The notes beneath the pieces are model-generated. The model saw nothing but the letters and a program-made list of their open reading frames with translations. It had not been told where the DNA came from and searched no databases. The position numbers were made by a program, and so were the translations under genes. 64,000 nt of DNA from Verrucomicrobia bacterium IMCC26134. Its GTDB lineage: Bacteria; Verrucomicrobiota; Verrucomicrobiia; Opitutales; Opitutaceae. This document shows positions 1 through 12,827 of this stretch, piece by piece. The stretch's first letter is position 1; every line of letters starts with the position of its first letter. The stretch lies in assembly GCA_000972765.1 (NCBI GenBank), contig CP011265.1, positions 496,001-560,000 of the forward strand, written 5' to 3'.

Positions 1-1873
<1,873 letters not shown>

Positions 1874-3472
1874 TTAGCGTCGTCCGCCGCGCGTGCCGCG
1901 GGTGAGACGTCCGGCCGGCTTGGGCGCGGCGGCCTCGGCCTCGGCCAGGGCATTCTCATCGAACAGGGCGGAGTAGATGTAGGGGAAGTCGGCGAGTTTC
2001 TTGCGTTCGATCTTCGCGCCGATGAAGCGCTCGATGGAGCGCGCGTCGCGCACGTCTTCCTCGGTTACCAGCGTGAAGGCGTCGCCGGAGTTGTTCGCGC
2101 GGCCGGTGCGGCCGATGCGGTGCACGTAGTCCTCGGCGTTTTCGGGCACGTCGTAGTTCACCACGTGGGAAACGCCAGCGATGTCGAGGCCGCGCGCGGC
2201 GATATCCGTCGCAACCAGAACCTCGAAGCGTCCGTCTTTAAAGCCCTGCAGGGCCTCGACGCGCTCGCGCTGGTTTCGGTCGGAGTGGATCACGCCGACG
2301 GTGTGCCGTTCGCGTTCGAGGCGCGCCGCGATGCGGTCAGCGCCCATCTTGGTGCGGGTGAAAATGATCACGCTTTTGAATTCGGTGCGGCGGAGCAGCT
2401 CGATCAGAAGGTCGAATTTCTGGGTGGCGACGACCGGGTAAAACGCGTGCGAGACTGTCTCCGCCGCCGAACGGCGCGCGCCGATTTTGATCTCGACCGG
2501 GTCTTTCAGCGCCCAGCCCGCGAGCTGCGCCAGCTCGGGCGGCATGGTTGCGCTGAAGAACAGAGTCTGCCGCGCCTGCGGACATTTTTGAATGATGCGC
2601 TTCACGTCGGGCAGGAAGCCCATGTCCAGCATGCGGTCCACCTCGTCGAGCACGAGGATCTCCACGTTGGCCAGGCTGGCGGTGCCTTGCTCGAGATGAT
2701 CGAGCAGGCGGCCCGGAGTGGCGGCTATCACATCCACGCCGCGCGCGAGGTCGTCGCGTTGTTTTCCATAGCCGACTCCGCCATAGACCACGGTCACGCT
2801 GAGGTCGGTGTATTTGGCGTATTTTTGAAAGGCTTCCTCGACTTGCAGGGCGAGCTCGCGGGTCGGCTCCAGCACAAGCACGCGGGTCTGGCGCTGATGC
2901 GAACCGAGGCGGTGCATGAGGGGCAGGGCGAAGGCGGCGGTCTTGCCGGTGCCGGTCTGCGCGGAGCCGATCACGTCCTTGCCGGCGAGCACCACCGGCA
3001 CAGCCTGCGCCTGGATGGGCGTGGGCTCGGTGTAGCCCATCTCGGCCACGGCAAAGGAAATGGCGTCGCTCAGGCCGAGCTTGGAGAAGGCGGTATCCTG
3101 CGGGGGGATGACGACCGTCTCGCGGGGCTTGATCTGCGCCCTGGTCGGGCCGTCGAAGGACTGGTCGATCTTCGGGCGCTCCGGGCGCTCCGATTTCGGT
3201 CCTCGGCCGGCGCGGCCGGAGTCCTGGCGCCCGCCGCCCGCAGGCCGGTCGGTGTGGTGCCCGCGTGGCGGACGGGGGGTATTCGGCTGGGCGCCGCCGT
3301 GGGCGTATGGTTTTTGCCCGCCGTGGGTGGGGGTGTGGGCGCGGGGAGTGTGCGGCGCGGCGGGTTTAGCCTGAGGCTTGCCCGCGGGCTTGTGGGCGGG
3401 TGCGGGTGACTTTGACTTGGCGGGCGAAGGCGCAAGGGTCGCACGCAGCTTCGAGAACAGTTTTTTGAGCAT
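1874..3472 (-). CDS. rhlE: DEAD-box ATP-dependent RNA helicase, RhlE type
   Basis: ATP-dependent RNA unwinding enzyme of 532 residues. Residues 1-110 form a basic, low-complexity extension rich in Pro, Lys, Gly and His, likely an RNA-binding tail placed at the N-terminus. The helicase core follows: Q motif (around 131-155), Walker A AQTGTGKT (171-178), motif Ia PTRELALQ, motif II, SAT (307-309) and HRIGRTGRA (motif VI). Motif II reads DEVD (276-279) instead of DEAD. The C-terminus is short and ends in GGRR. The ATG at 3472 was preferred over a TTG 42 bases upstream because it gives the usual short start before the basic region. The rhomboid gene ends 82 bases upstream on the same strand. The symbol is by similarity of the core, so the exact subfamily is less certain than the helicase call. 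Confidence 0.93.
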   Translation of the reverse strand: MLKKLFSKLRATLAPSPAKSKSPAPAHKPAGKPQAKPAAPHTPRAHTPTHGGQKPYAHGGAQPNTPRPPRGHHTDRPAGGGRQDSGRAGRGPKSERPERPKIDQSFDGPTRAQIKPRETVVIPPQDTAFSKLGLSDAISFAVAEMGYTEPTPIQAQAVPVVLAGKDVIGSAQTGTGKTAAFALPLMHRLGSHQRQTRVLVLEPTRELALQVEEAFQKYAKYTDLSVTVVYGGVGYGKQRDDLARGVDVIAATPGRLLDHLEQGTASLANVEILVLDEVDRMLDMGFLPDVKRIIQKCPQARQTLFFSATMPPELAQLAGWALKDPVEIKIGARRSAAETVSHAFYPVVATQKFDLLIELLRRTEFKSVIIFTRTKMGADRIAARLERERHTVGVIHSDRNQRERVEALQGFKDGRFEVLVATDIAARGLDIAGVSHVVNYDVPENAEDYVHRIGRTGRANNSGDAFTLVTEEDVRDARSIERFIGAKIERKKLADFPYIYSALFDENALAEAEAAAPKPAGRLTRGTRGGRR

Positions 3473-3554
3473 GACTAGTAACGTCAAGGTTTCGGCTTGC
3501 GCCCCCCTTGGCAACTCCCGATGCGCCTGCTTCTTGAGCTTGCCCGGCCTTGGC

Positions 3555-4232
3555 TCAACGCCGCCTTCTGCGCGGCAGAGCCATCGCCACCAGCGCGCCG
3601 GCCATGAATCCTCCCGCGTGCGCCCACCAGGCCACGCCGCCCGCCGCCGCCGTGCCGCTCATAAGCGAGCCCACTCCCGCCCAGGTTTGGGCAAAAAACC
3701 AGAGCACGAGAAAAATCACCGCCGGCACCGGCAAAACCGGCACTACCCACGGCACCAGCGCCACCACCCAGGCGCGCGGGTAAAACACCAGATACGCCCC
3801 CAGCACGCCTGATATCGCCCCGCTCGCCCCGATCATCGGGAGGGCCGAGCCCGGTTCGGCGACGACTTGCGCCAGGGCCGCCACTGCGCCGGTAAAGGCG
3901 TAAAACAGTCCGAACCCGAAAAAGCCCAGCCGGTCCTCCACGTTGTTGCCGAAAATCCAAAGGAACCAGCAGTTGCCCAGCACGTGCGCCACTCCGCCGT
4001 GTAGAAACATCGCGCTCACCATCGTCCGCCACTCCGTCGGGTCCGCCCAGCCGGCCAGAAGTCGTCTCGGCACCAGTGCAAACTCAGTCACGAAGCGCGC
4101 CAGCGTCGCGTCGCCTTTTGGCTCCGACAGCAGCAGCACTTCGTAGACAAAGACCCCGACGCATCCAAGGATGAGCAGGACGGTGAGCACCGGGGTTCGC
4201 CGGTGCGGCTGGGTATCCCAGAGCGGTAACAT
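3555..4232 (-). CDS. Rhomboid family intramembrane serine protease
   Basis: Predicted integral-membrane protease of 225 residues that would cleave transmembrane segments of substrate proteins. It has the six-helix rhomboid layout: first helix near residues 14-34, a helix with HxxxN-type residues (AHVLGNCWF, 82-90), the catalytic serine in GASG (Ser137), and the catalytic histidine in a late helix (WAHAGG, His205). The start MLPLWDTQP followed by RRTPV is typical of this family; an upstream extension in the same frame (to 4364) reads as low-quality sequence and was rejected. The C-terminus ends in a short run of arginines. Its natural substrate cannot be read from the sequence. It is divergent from the ATP-grasp/alpha-E gene, sharing a 148-bp promoter region. 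Confidence 0.92.
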   Translation of the reverse strand: MLPLWDTQPHRRTPVLTVLLILGCVGVFVYEVLLLSEPKGDATLARFVTEFALVPRRLLAGWADPTEWRTMVSAMFLHGGVAHVLGNCWFLWIFGNNVEDRLGFFGFGLFYAFTGAVAALAQVVAEPGSALPMIGASGAISGVLGAYLVFYPRAWVVALVPWVVPVLPVPAVIFLVLWFFAQTWAGVGSLMSGTAAAGGVAWWAHAGGFMAGALVAMALPRRRRR

Positions 4233-4380
4233 CCAGCCAGCCCACACCGCTTTTCCTTCGTAGCCAAACGCCAAAAACACCCGCTCCTCCCTCCTTCGCG
4301 ATGGGTGTTTTGCCTCCGCCCCGGTCTGGCTTGCTCCTTGCTCATCGCCGCTCCCTCCGCCCAACTTGTTTTACTCGCGC

Positions 4381-6864
4381 ATGTCCACGTCGGCCCACGG
4401 CTTTCCCTCCCTCCATCCGTCCCAGCGGCGCACCCTGCGTCCGCGGCTGGCCTTGTCCATCCGTGACGCCAGCCTCACGGATCTCTCGCACGCCGCCCAC
4501 GGTCACGGTCCTGCTTCCCAGCCTTTTTGGGAGCTCGAGCCCACCCCGCTGATCATCCCGGCCGAGGAGTGGAGCACGCTCGAGGCCGGTCTCCGGCAGC
4601 GCGCCCGTATCGTAAACGCCCTTCTCGTCGATCTCTACAGCGGCCAGCAGGCGCTTCACCAAAAGCTCCTCCCGCCCGAGGCCGTGTTGAGCGATCCTTA
4701 TTACCGCCGCCCTTGCCTCGGTCTCGAGCCCGGGCGCCACAACCCCGCCACTCTGCTGCGCTTCGATCTCGTCCGCACCGCCGCCGGGTGGGTTTGCAAC
4801 CAGACCCGCGCCAACACGCCGATCGGCCTGAGTTACGCCGTGCAAAACCGCCGCTTCATGACCCAGGAGGCCGGCGAGCTCTACCGTTCCATTCCGGATT
4901 ATCAGAGCGTCATCAACTTCCCCCTCCAGCTCCTCGAAGCCCTCCGTGCCCTCGCGCCTCGCGATCGCGGCGCTCCCGCCATCGTCGTGCTCACGGCCGG
5001 CCCGCATGACGCCTTCTACTCCGAACACAGCTTTCTCGCCCGCAAGATGGGGCTCCCCCTCGCCCGCGGCGACGATCTGCTCGTCCTCGATAACACCGTT
5101 TATTTCAAAACCATCGCCGGCCTCGAGCGCGTGGATGTCATCTATCGCCGCCTGAACGACGCCTACATCGACCCCGTCGTTTTCGCCACCGACCGCGAGA
5201 CCGCCGGCATCCCCGGCCTGCTCCAGTGCATCCGCTCCGGCCGGGTCGTGCTCGCCAACAGCATCGGCACCGGGCTCGCCGAGAGCCGCGTCATCGACGC
5301 CGCCTTGCCTCGTCTCGCCCGGTTCTACCTTAACGAAAAACTCCTCCTCCCTTCGCCCCTTACCTATCCTTGCGGAGATCCCGACCAGCTCGAGCAGATC
5401 CTCGATCAATACGACCGGCTTACCATCCTCCCTGCCCACGAGGCGCCCGACGTCTACACCTATCAAGCCAGCACCACCCGCCAGACACTCCTCACCTCTC
5501 GCGGCCTGGCTCCCGTCGTCCGCCAAAACCCCCACGCCTACGTCGCCAAGGTCCTGCCCGACGCCCTGCCCCTCGACGGTGGCCGCATTCCCTTTTGCCT
5601 CAGCGCCTTCGTGCTGACCGACGGGCGCCGGCAAGAGGTTTTCCCCGGCGGTCTGCTCCGCATCGGCTCCGCCCACGCCCCCATCGAACGAGTCGGCCGC
5701 AGCGCCGACACGCTCGTTCTCCTCGGCCGCCACAATTCCGGCGGCATCGCTGATTTCGAGCATCAGGAGACCACTGACACCATTCGCATCAACCGCCTTG
5801 GCTCCCGCGCCGCCGAGAAACTCTTCTGGCTCGGACGCTACCTTGAACGCGCCGAGACCACGGCCCGCATGTTGTCCATCCTCGACGACGTCGCGCTGGA
5901 GGAAATTCCCGCCCGCGACCGCCGCCTCTGGCTCCCGGTCTGGCGCGGCCTGCTCGAGGCCACCGGCCATGAGCCCGGCCGTGTGGACGCGCGCGCGCGC
6001 CCCCATGAGACCCTCGGCACCGATCTCGCCTGGCGCATGACGCTCGATGCCGCCAACTCCGGCTCCGTCTCCGCCGCCATCGGCTCCGCCCTCTACAATG
6101 CCGGCCAGCTCCGCGACTACGTGAGCCCCGAGGCCTGGCGCGCGTTGACCCGACTTCATGACCGCCTCGAGGGCCTGCGCGCCCGTCACGTCCCGCCCGA
6201 GAAGGCCGCCGCCGCCAAAGCCCGCCTCGTCCTCGCCGGGGAGACCACCGCCGCCGTGCTCGAGCAGGTCCCCGCTTTCCACGCCATCGCCGACCATACC
6301 ATGTTGCATGACGCCTCCTGGCACTTCCTGCGCCTCGGCGTGCTGCTGGAACGTGCCATCATGACCTGCAGCGCGCTGCGTCACGTGCTCGGTGCGCACG
6401 AAAAGCCCGCCACCCGGCAGGGAGACCATTTTCGCAACAACCCCGAGCTTTCGGCCCTGCTGCGCATGCTGGGTTCGCAAGACGCCTACCGCCGCCTTTA
6501 CCAGACGCGCAGCCAGCCCCGCTACGTGGCGGAGTTTTTCCTCCAGCAGGCCGACGCTCCGCACAGCCTCTTCCATCTCGTGCACGAGATAAAGCGCAGC
6601 CTTATCGCCATCCGGCAAGAGAACGACCCTGCCGACGCTCCCGGTGCCGCCGAGTCCGCCGCCCACGAGCTCGGTCTTTGGCTGCTGGCTATCAAACCCT
6701 CGCGCCACTTCGCGGGGGAGTCCGGACTCCCCCCGCTGGGCGAACGCCTCAACGAATTGCTGGACCGTCTCTACAGCTTGTATCCGCTATTTAACGACCA
6801 CTACTTCAGCCACCAGGCCCGCCTCGCTCCCGTCGCCGCCCAGGACGAGCTTCCGCTCGGCTGA
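4381..6864 (+). CDS. Fused circularly permuted ATP-grasp / alpha-E domain protein
   Basis: A cytoplasmic protein of 827 residues joining two domains that are often separate neighbouring genes. Residues about 1-455 match the circularly permuted ATP-grasp type 2 family (formerly DUF404/DUF407), and the rest, beginning around INRLGSRAAEKLFWLGRYLE, matches the alpha-E family (DUF403). These families are known to occur with transglutaminase-like proteases and are suspected of making or modifying a peptide, but their chemical product is not established. No transglutaminase gene lies next to it here. The ATG at 4381 was chosen over a TTG at 4366. No signal peptide is seen. Confidence 0.9.
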   Translation: MSTSAHGFPSLHPSQRRTLRPRLALSIRDASLTDLSHAAHGHGPASQPFWELEPTPLIIPAEEWSTLEAGLRQRARIVNALLVDLYSGQQALHQKLLPPEAVLSDPYYRRPCLGLEPGRHNPATLLRFDLVRTAAGWVCNQTRANTPIGLSYAVQNRRFMTQEAGELYRSIPDYQSVINFPLQLLEALRALAPRDRGAPAIVVLTAGPHDAFYSEHSFLARKMGLPLARGDDLLVLDNTVYFKTIAGLERVDVIYRRLNDAYIDPVVFATDRETAGIPGLLQCIRSGRVVLANSIGTGLAESRVIDAALPRLARFYLNEKLLLPSPLTYPCGDPDQLEQILDQYDRLTILPAHEAPDVYTYQASTTRQTLLTSRGLAPVVRQNPHAYVAKVLPDALPLDGGRIPFCLSAFVLTDGRRQEVFPGGLLRIGSAHAPIERVGRSADTLVLLGRHNSGGIADFEHQETTDTIRINRLGSRAAEKLFWLGRYLERAETTARMLSILDDVALEEIPARDRRLWLPVWRGLLEATGHEPGRVDARARPHETLGTDLAWRMTLDAANSGSVSAAIGSALYNAGQLRDYVSPEAWRALTRLHDRLEGLRARHVPPEKAAAAKARLVLAGETTAAVLEQVPAFHAIADHTMLHDASWHFLRLGVLLERAIMTCSALRHVLGAHEKPATRQGDHFRNNPELSALLRMLGSQDAYRRLYQTRSQPRYVAEFFLQQADAPHSLFHLVHEIKRSLIAIRQENDPADAPGAAESAAHELGLWLLAIKPSRHFAGESGLPPLGERLNELLDRLYSLYPLFNDHYFSHQARLAPVAAQDELPLG

Positions 6865-6991
6865 AGTTCCGCCAGCCAGCACCCTGCCGGCTTCCCTTTT
6901 GTGCCCCGCGCTGCGTCACGGGATCGCAGCCTGAATCGAGCTACACAAAAACTCGCCACCCGCCACCCGGTCGTAATTTGCTCGTTACGTC

Positions 6992-8934
<1,943 letters not shown>

Positions 8935-8976
8935 TTGCGGAGCAGGCGGCGGGGTGCGGCCTGCCTGCGCGAGGGT

Positions 8977-9702
8977 TTAATCGGCGTCGCGCCCGGCGCC
9001 GTGGCCGGCCTCGCCGCCGCCTTTCTCGCCGTCTTCCATCAGGCTGATCGGCTGGGCGAGAAAAGGCAGGCGCATCGTGCCGGCGGCGGCGTCAAAGCCG
9101 CGCACCAGCAACACGCCCCACCCGGCCAGCAACAACGCCACCAGCAAACCCATCACCGGCGAGGCATGAGGCAAGGCCACGCCGTCAGGGGTGATTTTTT
9201 TGCCGTCCAGCATCGACAGGGCGATGGGTTCGCGATGCCAGACCGTGTGCACCGCCAATCCCGCGAGGTGCAGGCCGATGAAGGCCAACAACGCGTAAGC
9301 CGCCACGGCGTGCAGATCCTCGCCTCCCGCCAGTCCGGTGCCGAGCACGGCGCCGACCAGCAGGAGCATGCCGAGCATTACCCAGGATGCGGCGGGGTTA
9401 TGACCGGCCTCGGGCTGACTGCGTTCACCGCGCAGCTGGGATCCGACAGACGCGATCAAGGCCCGCGGCGAAAAACTCCAGCTTGAGAAACGCGCGTAAC
9501 GCGAACCGACAAAGCCCAGCACGAGGCGCACGGCCAGCGCGCCGCCGGCCAGCAGGCCGAACCAGGTGTGATACACAAAGAGCGGGTCTTTCTCTTCAAA
9601 CCCCAGCGCCAAAACCAGCGCGGTGCTGATGGAGCCGGCGAGAACGAGGTGCAGAAGGCGGACCGGGATATCCCAGATTAGAACACGATTGGAGGAAGGC
9701 AT
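8977..9702 (-). CDS. Cytochrome b561 family membrane protein
   Basis: Predicted four- to five-helix di-haem b-type cytochrome of 241 residues. The opening (WDIPVRLLHLVL) with a histidine in the first helix, a histidine in the YHTWFGLLAG helix, and the later LHAVAAYALLAFIGLHLAGL and VHTVWH segments provide the expected haem ligands. Such proteins pass electrons between quinones and periplasmic or membrane donors, often beside small periplasmic cytochromes c; no partner cytochrome is adjacent. The C-terminus is a Gly/Asp/Glu-rich tail. It converges on the small comEC-linked gene. The start at 9702 gives the standard short cytoplasmic N-terminus. Confidence 0.9.
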   Translation of the reverse strand: MPSSNRVLIWDIPVRLLHLVLAGSISTALVLALGFEEKDPLFVYHTWFGLLAGGALAVRLVLGFVGSRYARFSSWSFSPRALIASVGSQLRGERSQPEAGHNPAASWVMLGMLLLVGAVLGTGLAGGEDLHAVAAYALLAFIGLHLAGLAVHTVWHREPIALSMLDGKKITPDGVALPHASPVMGLLVALLLAGWGVLLVRGFDAAAGTMRLPFLAQPISLMEDGEKGGGEAGHGAGRDAD

Positions 9703-9836
9703 GGCAGGTGATGGATTCAGACCGAGTCTAGCCTACCGTCATGAACGCAACATGAACATGGGGTGAATTCCGCTTCATCCTGCGGCCTTGAAAGGCCTGT
9801 CCGGCACGGCGCTTCCGTTCGCAACCAGGCAGCGCG

Positions 9837-10613
9837 TCAGGCCCAGACGAAATCCGCGAGCAGCACGTGGTGGTCACTCGCCGGCGTGGGGACGACCTCC
9901 CGGTGCACGCAGCGCAGCGGCGGGTTGTAGAAGATGTGGTCCAGCACGTAGGGCTGGCGCCGCCAGGTGATTTCCTTGCCGTCCGCGGTGGTGAAACCCT
10001 CGGAGGCGAACTGGGCCGCGAGGCCCAGATGGTCACGCACGTTAAAATCGCCCGATAGCACGGTCGCGCCCTCCCGGCCGGCGGTGCGCAGGCGCTCGGC
10101 CACCTGGTTGCGCTGGCTCGGATGTGCGCCGCTGGTCGCATTCAACATGAAGAAGGCGAGCAGGTGGGTGTTGAGAATGGTCAGGTCGCGGCCGTCGATC
10201 GTGGTCTTGGCTCCGATCAAAAGCCGGTCGGTCGGGGTCTTGGTCGTGCCGAAGAAATCAAACTGGAGGGCAGGGGAGGGCAGGGTCTCGCGAAAGCGAC
10301 CGCTCAGGGGCGTTTTGGAGAAAGTAGCCAGGCCGATCCCGAAAGGCAGTTCGCGCGGGTCGGCGTTGGGGTAGGAAAAATGGCTGTCGTAGCCGGGGAG
10401 CGCGGCGCGGAGCCGTTCGAAATTGGGCGGCGGTTGCACCTGCATGCCTTCGCTCCCGGCCTGCTCGACTTCCTGCAGGTTGATGATGTCGGCGTCGTGC
10501 CTGAGGATCTCGGCGATGGTAGCCTCCAGACGGATTGGTGCCCGATCGGGGGCGTCGTCGTCCCAGACCTGGCCAAACTGCATATTAAACTGTAGGACGC
10601 GGATTGGTTTCAC
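9837..10613 (-). CDS. Endonuclease/exonuclease/phosphatase (EEP) family protein
   Basis: Metal-dependent phosphodiesterase-fold protein of 258 residues. Visible family motifs are LQFNMQFG near the N-terminus, NLQEVE (metal-binding Glu), FGIGLATFSKTPL, NTHLLAF, SGDFNVRD (catalytic Asp/Asn) and the terminal Asp-His pair in SDHHVLLADF. Substrate could be nucleic acid, a sugar phosphate or a phospholipid; this cannot be decided from the sequence. The start is GTG at 10613, fixed by the usual family beginning (MKPIRVLQFN). No signal peptide is apparent, suggesting a cytoplasmic enzyme. Confidence 0.88.
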   Translation of the reverse strand: MKPIRVLQFNMQFGQVWDDDAPDRAPIRLEATIAEILRHDADIINLQEVEQAGSEGMQVQPPPNFERLRAALPGYDSHFSYPNADPRELPFGIGLATFSKTPLSGRFRETLPSPALQFDFFGTTKTPTDRLLIGAKTTIDGRDLTILNTHLLAFFMLNATSGAHPSQRNQVAERLRTAGREGATVLSGDFNVRDHLGLAAQFASEGFTTADGKEITWRRQPYVLDHIFYNPPLRCVHREVVPTPASDHHVLLADFVWA

Positions 10614-10650
10614 GAAGAGAGTGGGCGTGGCGGATTAACAAGGCGCGGCC

Positions 10651-11253
10651 TCAGGGCGCGGATGCCTTGCCGGGCGAGGAGGACCGGGAGGCGTCGGAGG
10701 CGGCTTTTTCACTGCCGGCGATGGAGACGGAAATGCTCTGGTCGGAGTTTTTCTGGAAGACGAAGCGGTTGATGCGGTCGAAGGTGGTGCGTTTTTCGAC
10801 CACCGGCTGGACGTTGCGCGACACGGGTGAGGCGTCGCTGATCTTGTCCTGGAAACGCAGGGCGGTGCGTGAGCGGTAGGCGTCGTCGGCGGTGGAGTAG
10901 CGGGACATCTTGCCGGACCACTGGCTGTCCTTGCGATCAATAACCTTGGTGTCCTTGCGTTCAGGGCTGGAGAAGAGCTTTTTCTCCCGGGTTTCGCCGA
11001 CCGCAATGGAGCTGCGGCGATCGCCCACGGTGGCTTCCTTGCGGGTGATGAGCGGGGTTTCGACACGTTTATCGAGCAGCACCTCGTTGCGCTGGAGCGG
11101 TTTCGCCTCGGGCAGCACGGCCTTTTGCTCGGTGGACAGACGGTCATCGCGTTTCGCCGGATCCATCGCACCGGGCGCTGCGGTGTCAGCCCAAGCCGCC
11201 GACATCGCCAAAACGGCGATTACGGTGAAGGTAGTGCCGACCGAGAATTTCAT
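10651..11253 (-). CDS. Secreted protein of unknown function
   Basis: A 200-residue protein with a clear signal peptide (MKFSVGTTFTVIAVLAMSAAWA, cleavage likely after AWA). The mature part is hydrophilic, rich in Lys, Arg, Asp and Ser, without cysteines or a recognisable domain, and looks partly disordered. I do not recognise a family. It lies 37 bases upstream of the EEP-family gene and 38 bases downstream of the ThyX-like gene on the same strand, so the three may be cotranscribed. The ATG at 11253 was chosen because it begins the signal peptide. Confidence 0.8.
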   Translation of the reverse strand: MKFSVGTTFTVIAVLAMSAAWADTAAPGAMDPAKRDDRLSTEQKAVLPEAKPLQRNEVLLDKRVETPLITRKEATVGDRRSSIAVGETREKKLFSSPERKDTKVIDRKDSQWSGKMSRYSTADDAYRSRTALRFQDKISDASPVSRNVQPVVEKRTTFDRINRFVFQKNSDQSISVSIAGSEKAASDASRSSSPGKASAP

Positions 11254-11291
11254 GCTAAATATTGGCAATATTACAGGCCTAGGTCGCAAGG

Positions 11292-12638
11292 TTATTCCGG
11301 CTCGGCGGTGCCCTCGACAACCCAGGCTCGGGCCTCGGGGACTTGTTGAAAAAAGCCAGCGAGTGCAGCGCTGAGGTGCTCGGCGTAGCGGAAATGCGCG
11401 CCGAGACCGGTGCGGAGCTCGGCCTCGTAGATGAATTTATCGCCTTGGGTGCAGTGCTCGAAAGGCGTCTGCGCGCCGAGCAACAGGGTGTAAACGTAGG
11501 CCGGCGAGCCTCGCTCGAGCAGTTCGCGGGTGAGGGCGAGTTGCTCATCGAGCAGGGCCTGGTGGCCGGCGTGGTTGATCTCGGGCGGCAGGTAGAAACC
11601 GGCCTGGATGAGGGGGGTGTAACGGTGTCCGGTGCGGTGGCGGTTGAGATCGCGCAGCTCGGCGATGGCCATGTTGTTCCAGGCGAAGCTCACTCGCATG
11701 CGACGGGTGGCGGTGCCTTGCTGGCCGTAGCGATTGACGCGTGCCGAAAGGGCCTCGGGCACCGTCTGCGACTCGGAGAGGAAGGGCGGGGTGGCGCGGT
11801 CAACGTGCACCCAGGTCTCGTCGGCGAGCGGTGCCGAGGAGAGTCGTTCGAGGCCGAGGCGGCAGGAGGTGGCGAGCTCGTGGGCGGCCTGTTGCTGGTA
11901 ACTCGCGTCGGCCTGGCTGTGGCGCATAAGGCGAGGGGAGATTTTGAGTAACTCGCCGCGGATGAGCGCGGCGGCGGCCTGCGCCTCGGGCTGGGGCAGG
12001 GAGGCGAGGTGCTTCACCGTCTGCGCCCACATGCGCGAGGTCTGCACGAGCGCGAGGTTGGTGCGGGTGGCGAGAGGGATGAAGTAACGCGCGCGGTCGA
12101 GGGCGTAGTTCTTGCGGATGCGCGTGACCATGGCGGGCTTGGCGTCGGCTGGCACGCGCACGCGGTGAGGTTCGGCGGTGCCGAGGGCGTCGAGGCGGTC
12201 GTATTCGCCTTGGTAGGCGGCAAAGGCGCGGCCCATCACGGCGGTCCATCGGGTGGCGAGATCCGCCGGCACGCCCAGCTCCTCCGGCGCAGGCAGGGCG
12301 GAAGGCGCGAGCGTGATGTAGCGGGTCGAGGACTCCTGGCCGTCGGCCATCTGGGCGATTTCGAAGACCTTATACGCCAGCCACATTGAAACATCGTCGA
12401 GGGCGATGGCGAGTCCGCCGGTGAGGCCGCCGATCGAGGCGTGGCCGTAGTCCACGAATTTCAGAATGCGATCGATCGAGGCGTCCGGGTCGGCTGGATC
12501 GACCTTGGCGAGAATGGCGTGAATACCCTCGTTACTGCGCGAGTAGCGGGCGAGCACGGAGGCCAGCAACTCGGGCGTAACGCGGGGCAGGTCGGCGGCG
12601 GAGGGCGGGGGAACAAGGGCGAGGCCGGTGATACGCAT
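11292..12638 (-). CDS. Duplicated ThyX-like (FAD-dependent thymidylate synthase) protein
   Basis: A 448-residue cytoplasmic protein made of two ThyX-like halves. True ThyX makes dTMP from dUMP with FAD and methylenetetrahydrofolate, is about 220-260 residues, and carries a RHRxxSxNxxSxR motif. Here the first half keeps the DYGHASIGG helix and the tail of the motif (ESSTRY), but the RHR part is replaced. The second half keeps RHR (NRHRTGHRY) but lacks the SxR end. The two halves therefore hold complementary parts of the motif. Because ThyX active sites are built at subunit interfaces, an internal duplication that shares one site is conceivable, as is loss of the original activity. Start at 12638 is ATG; divergent from efp. 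Confidence 0.75.
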   Translation of the reverse strand: MRITGLALVPPPSAADLPRVTPELLASVLARYSRSNEGIHAILAKVDPADPDASIDRILKFVDYGHASIGGLTGGLAIALDDVSMWLAYKVFEIAQMADGQESSTRYITLAPSALPAPEELGVPADLATRWTAVMGRAFAAYQGEYDRLDALGTAEPHRVRVPADAKPAMVTRIRKNYALDRARYFIPLATRTNLALVQTSRMWAQTVKHLASLPQPEAQAAAALIRGELLKISPRLMRHSQADASYQQQAAHELATSCRLGLERLSSAPLADETWVHVDRATPPFLSESQTVPEALSARVNRYGQQGTATRRMRVSFAWNNMAIAELRDLNRHRTGHRYTPLIQAGFYLPPEINHAGHQALLDEQLALTRELLERGSPAYVYTLLLGAQTPFEHCTQGDKFIYEAELRTGLGAHFRYAEHLSAALAGFFQQVPEARAWVVEGTAEPE

Positions 12639-12741
12639 CGGTGGAGAAAAACCTAGGAGGCACTATGCGCGGACAAAAGGTAAGGGAAAACTTCTCCGAC
12701 CGCGCGGGTTTGTCCGAATACCTGTCAGACTGGCAGCACCC

Positions 12742-12780
12742 TTGACACCTCCAAGGGGCGGGCGTTACCCGTTTACCTTT
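12742..12780 (+). promoter_or_regulatory. Candidate promoter of efp
   Basis: A perfect TTGACA -35 box lies at 12742-12747 in the 189-bp region between the divergent thyX-like and efp genes. The expected -10 region at 17 bases spacing is weak (TTACCC), so the assignment is tentative. Confidence 0.35.
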
Positions 12781-12827
12781 TAAGCAGTCAAAAACCACGT
12801 CCGCAAAACCCTCAACGCCCTCCTCTC

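Noticed and set aside
4342-6708. 788-residue minus-strand open frame opposite the ATP-grasp/alpha-E gene
   Set aside because: Gly/Ala/Glu-rich composition typical of antisense shadows; the plus-strand protein is a recognisable two-domain family.
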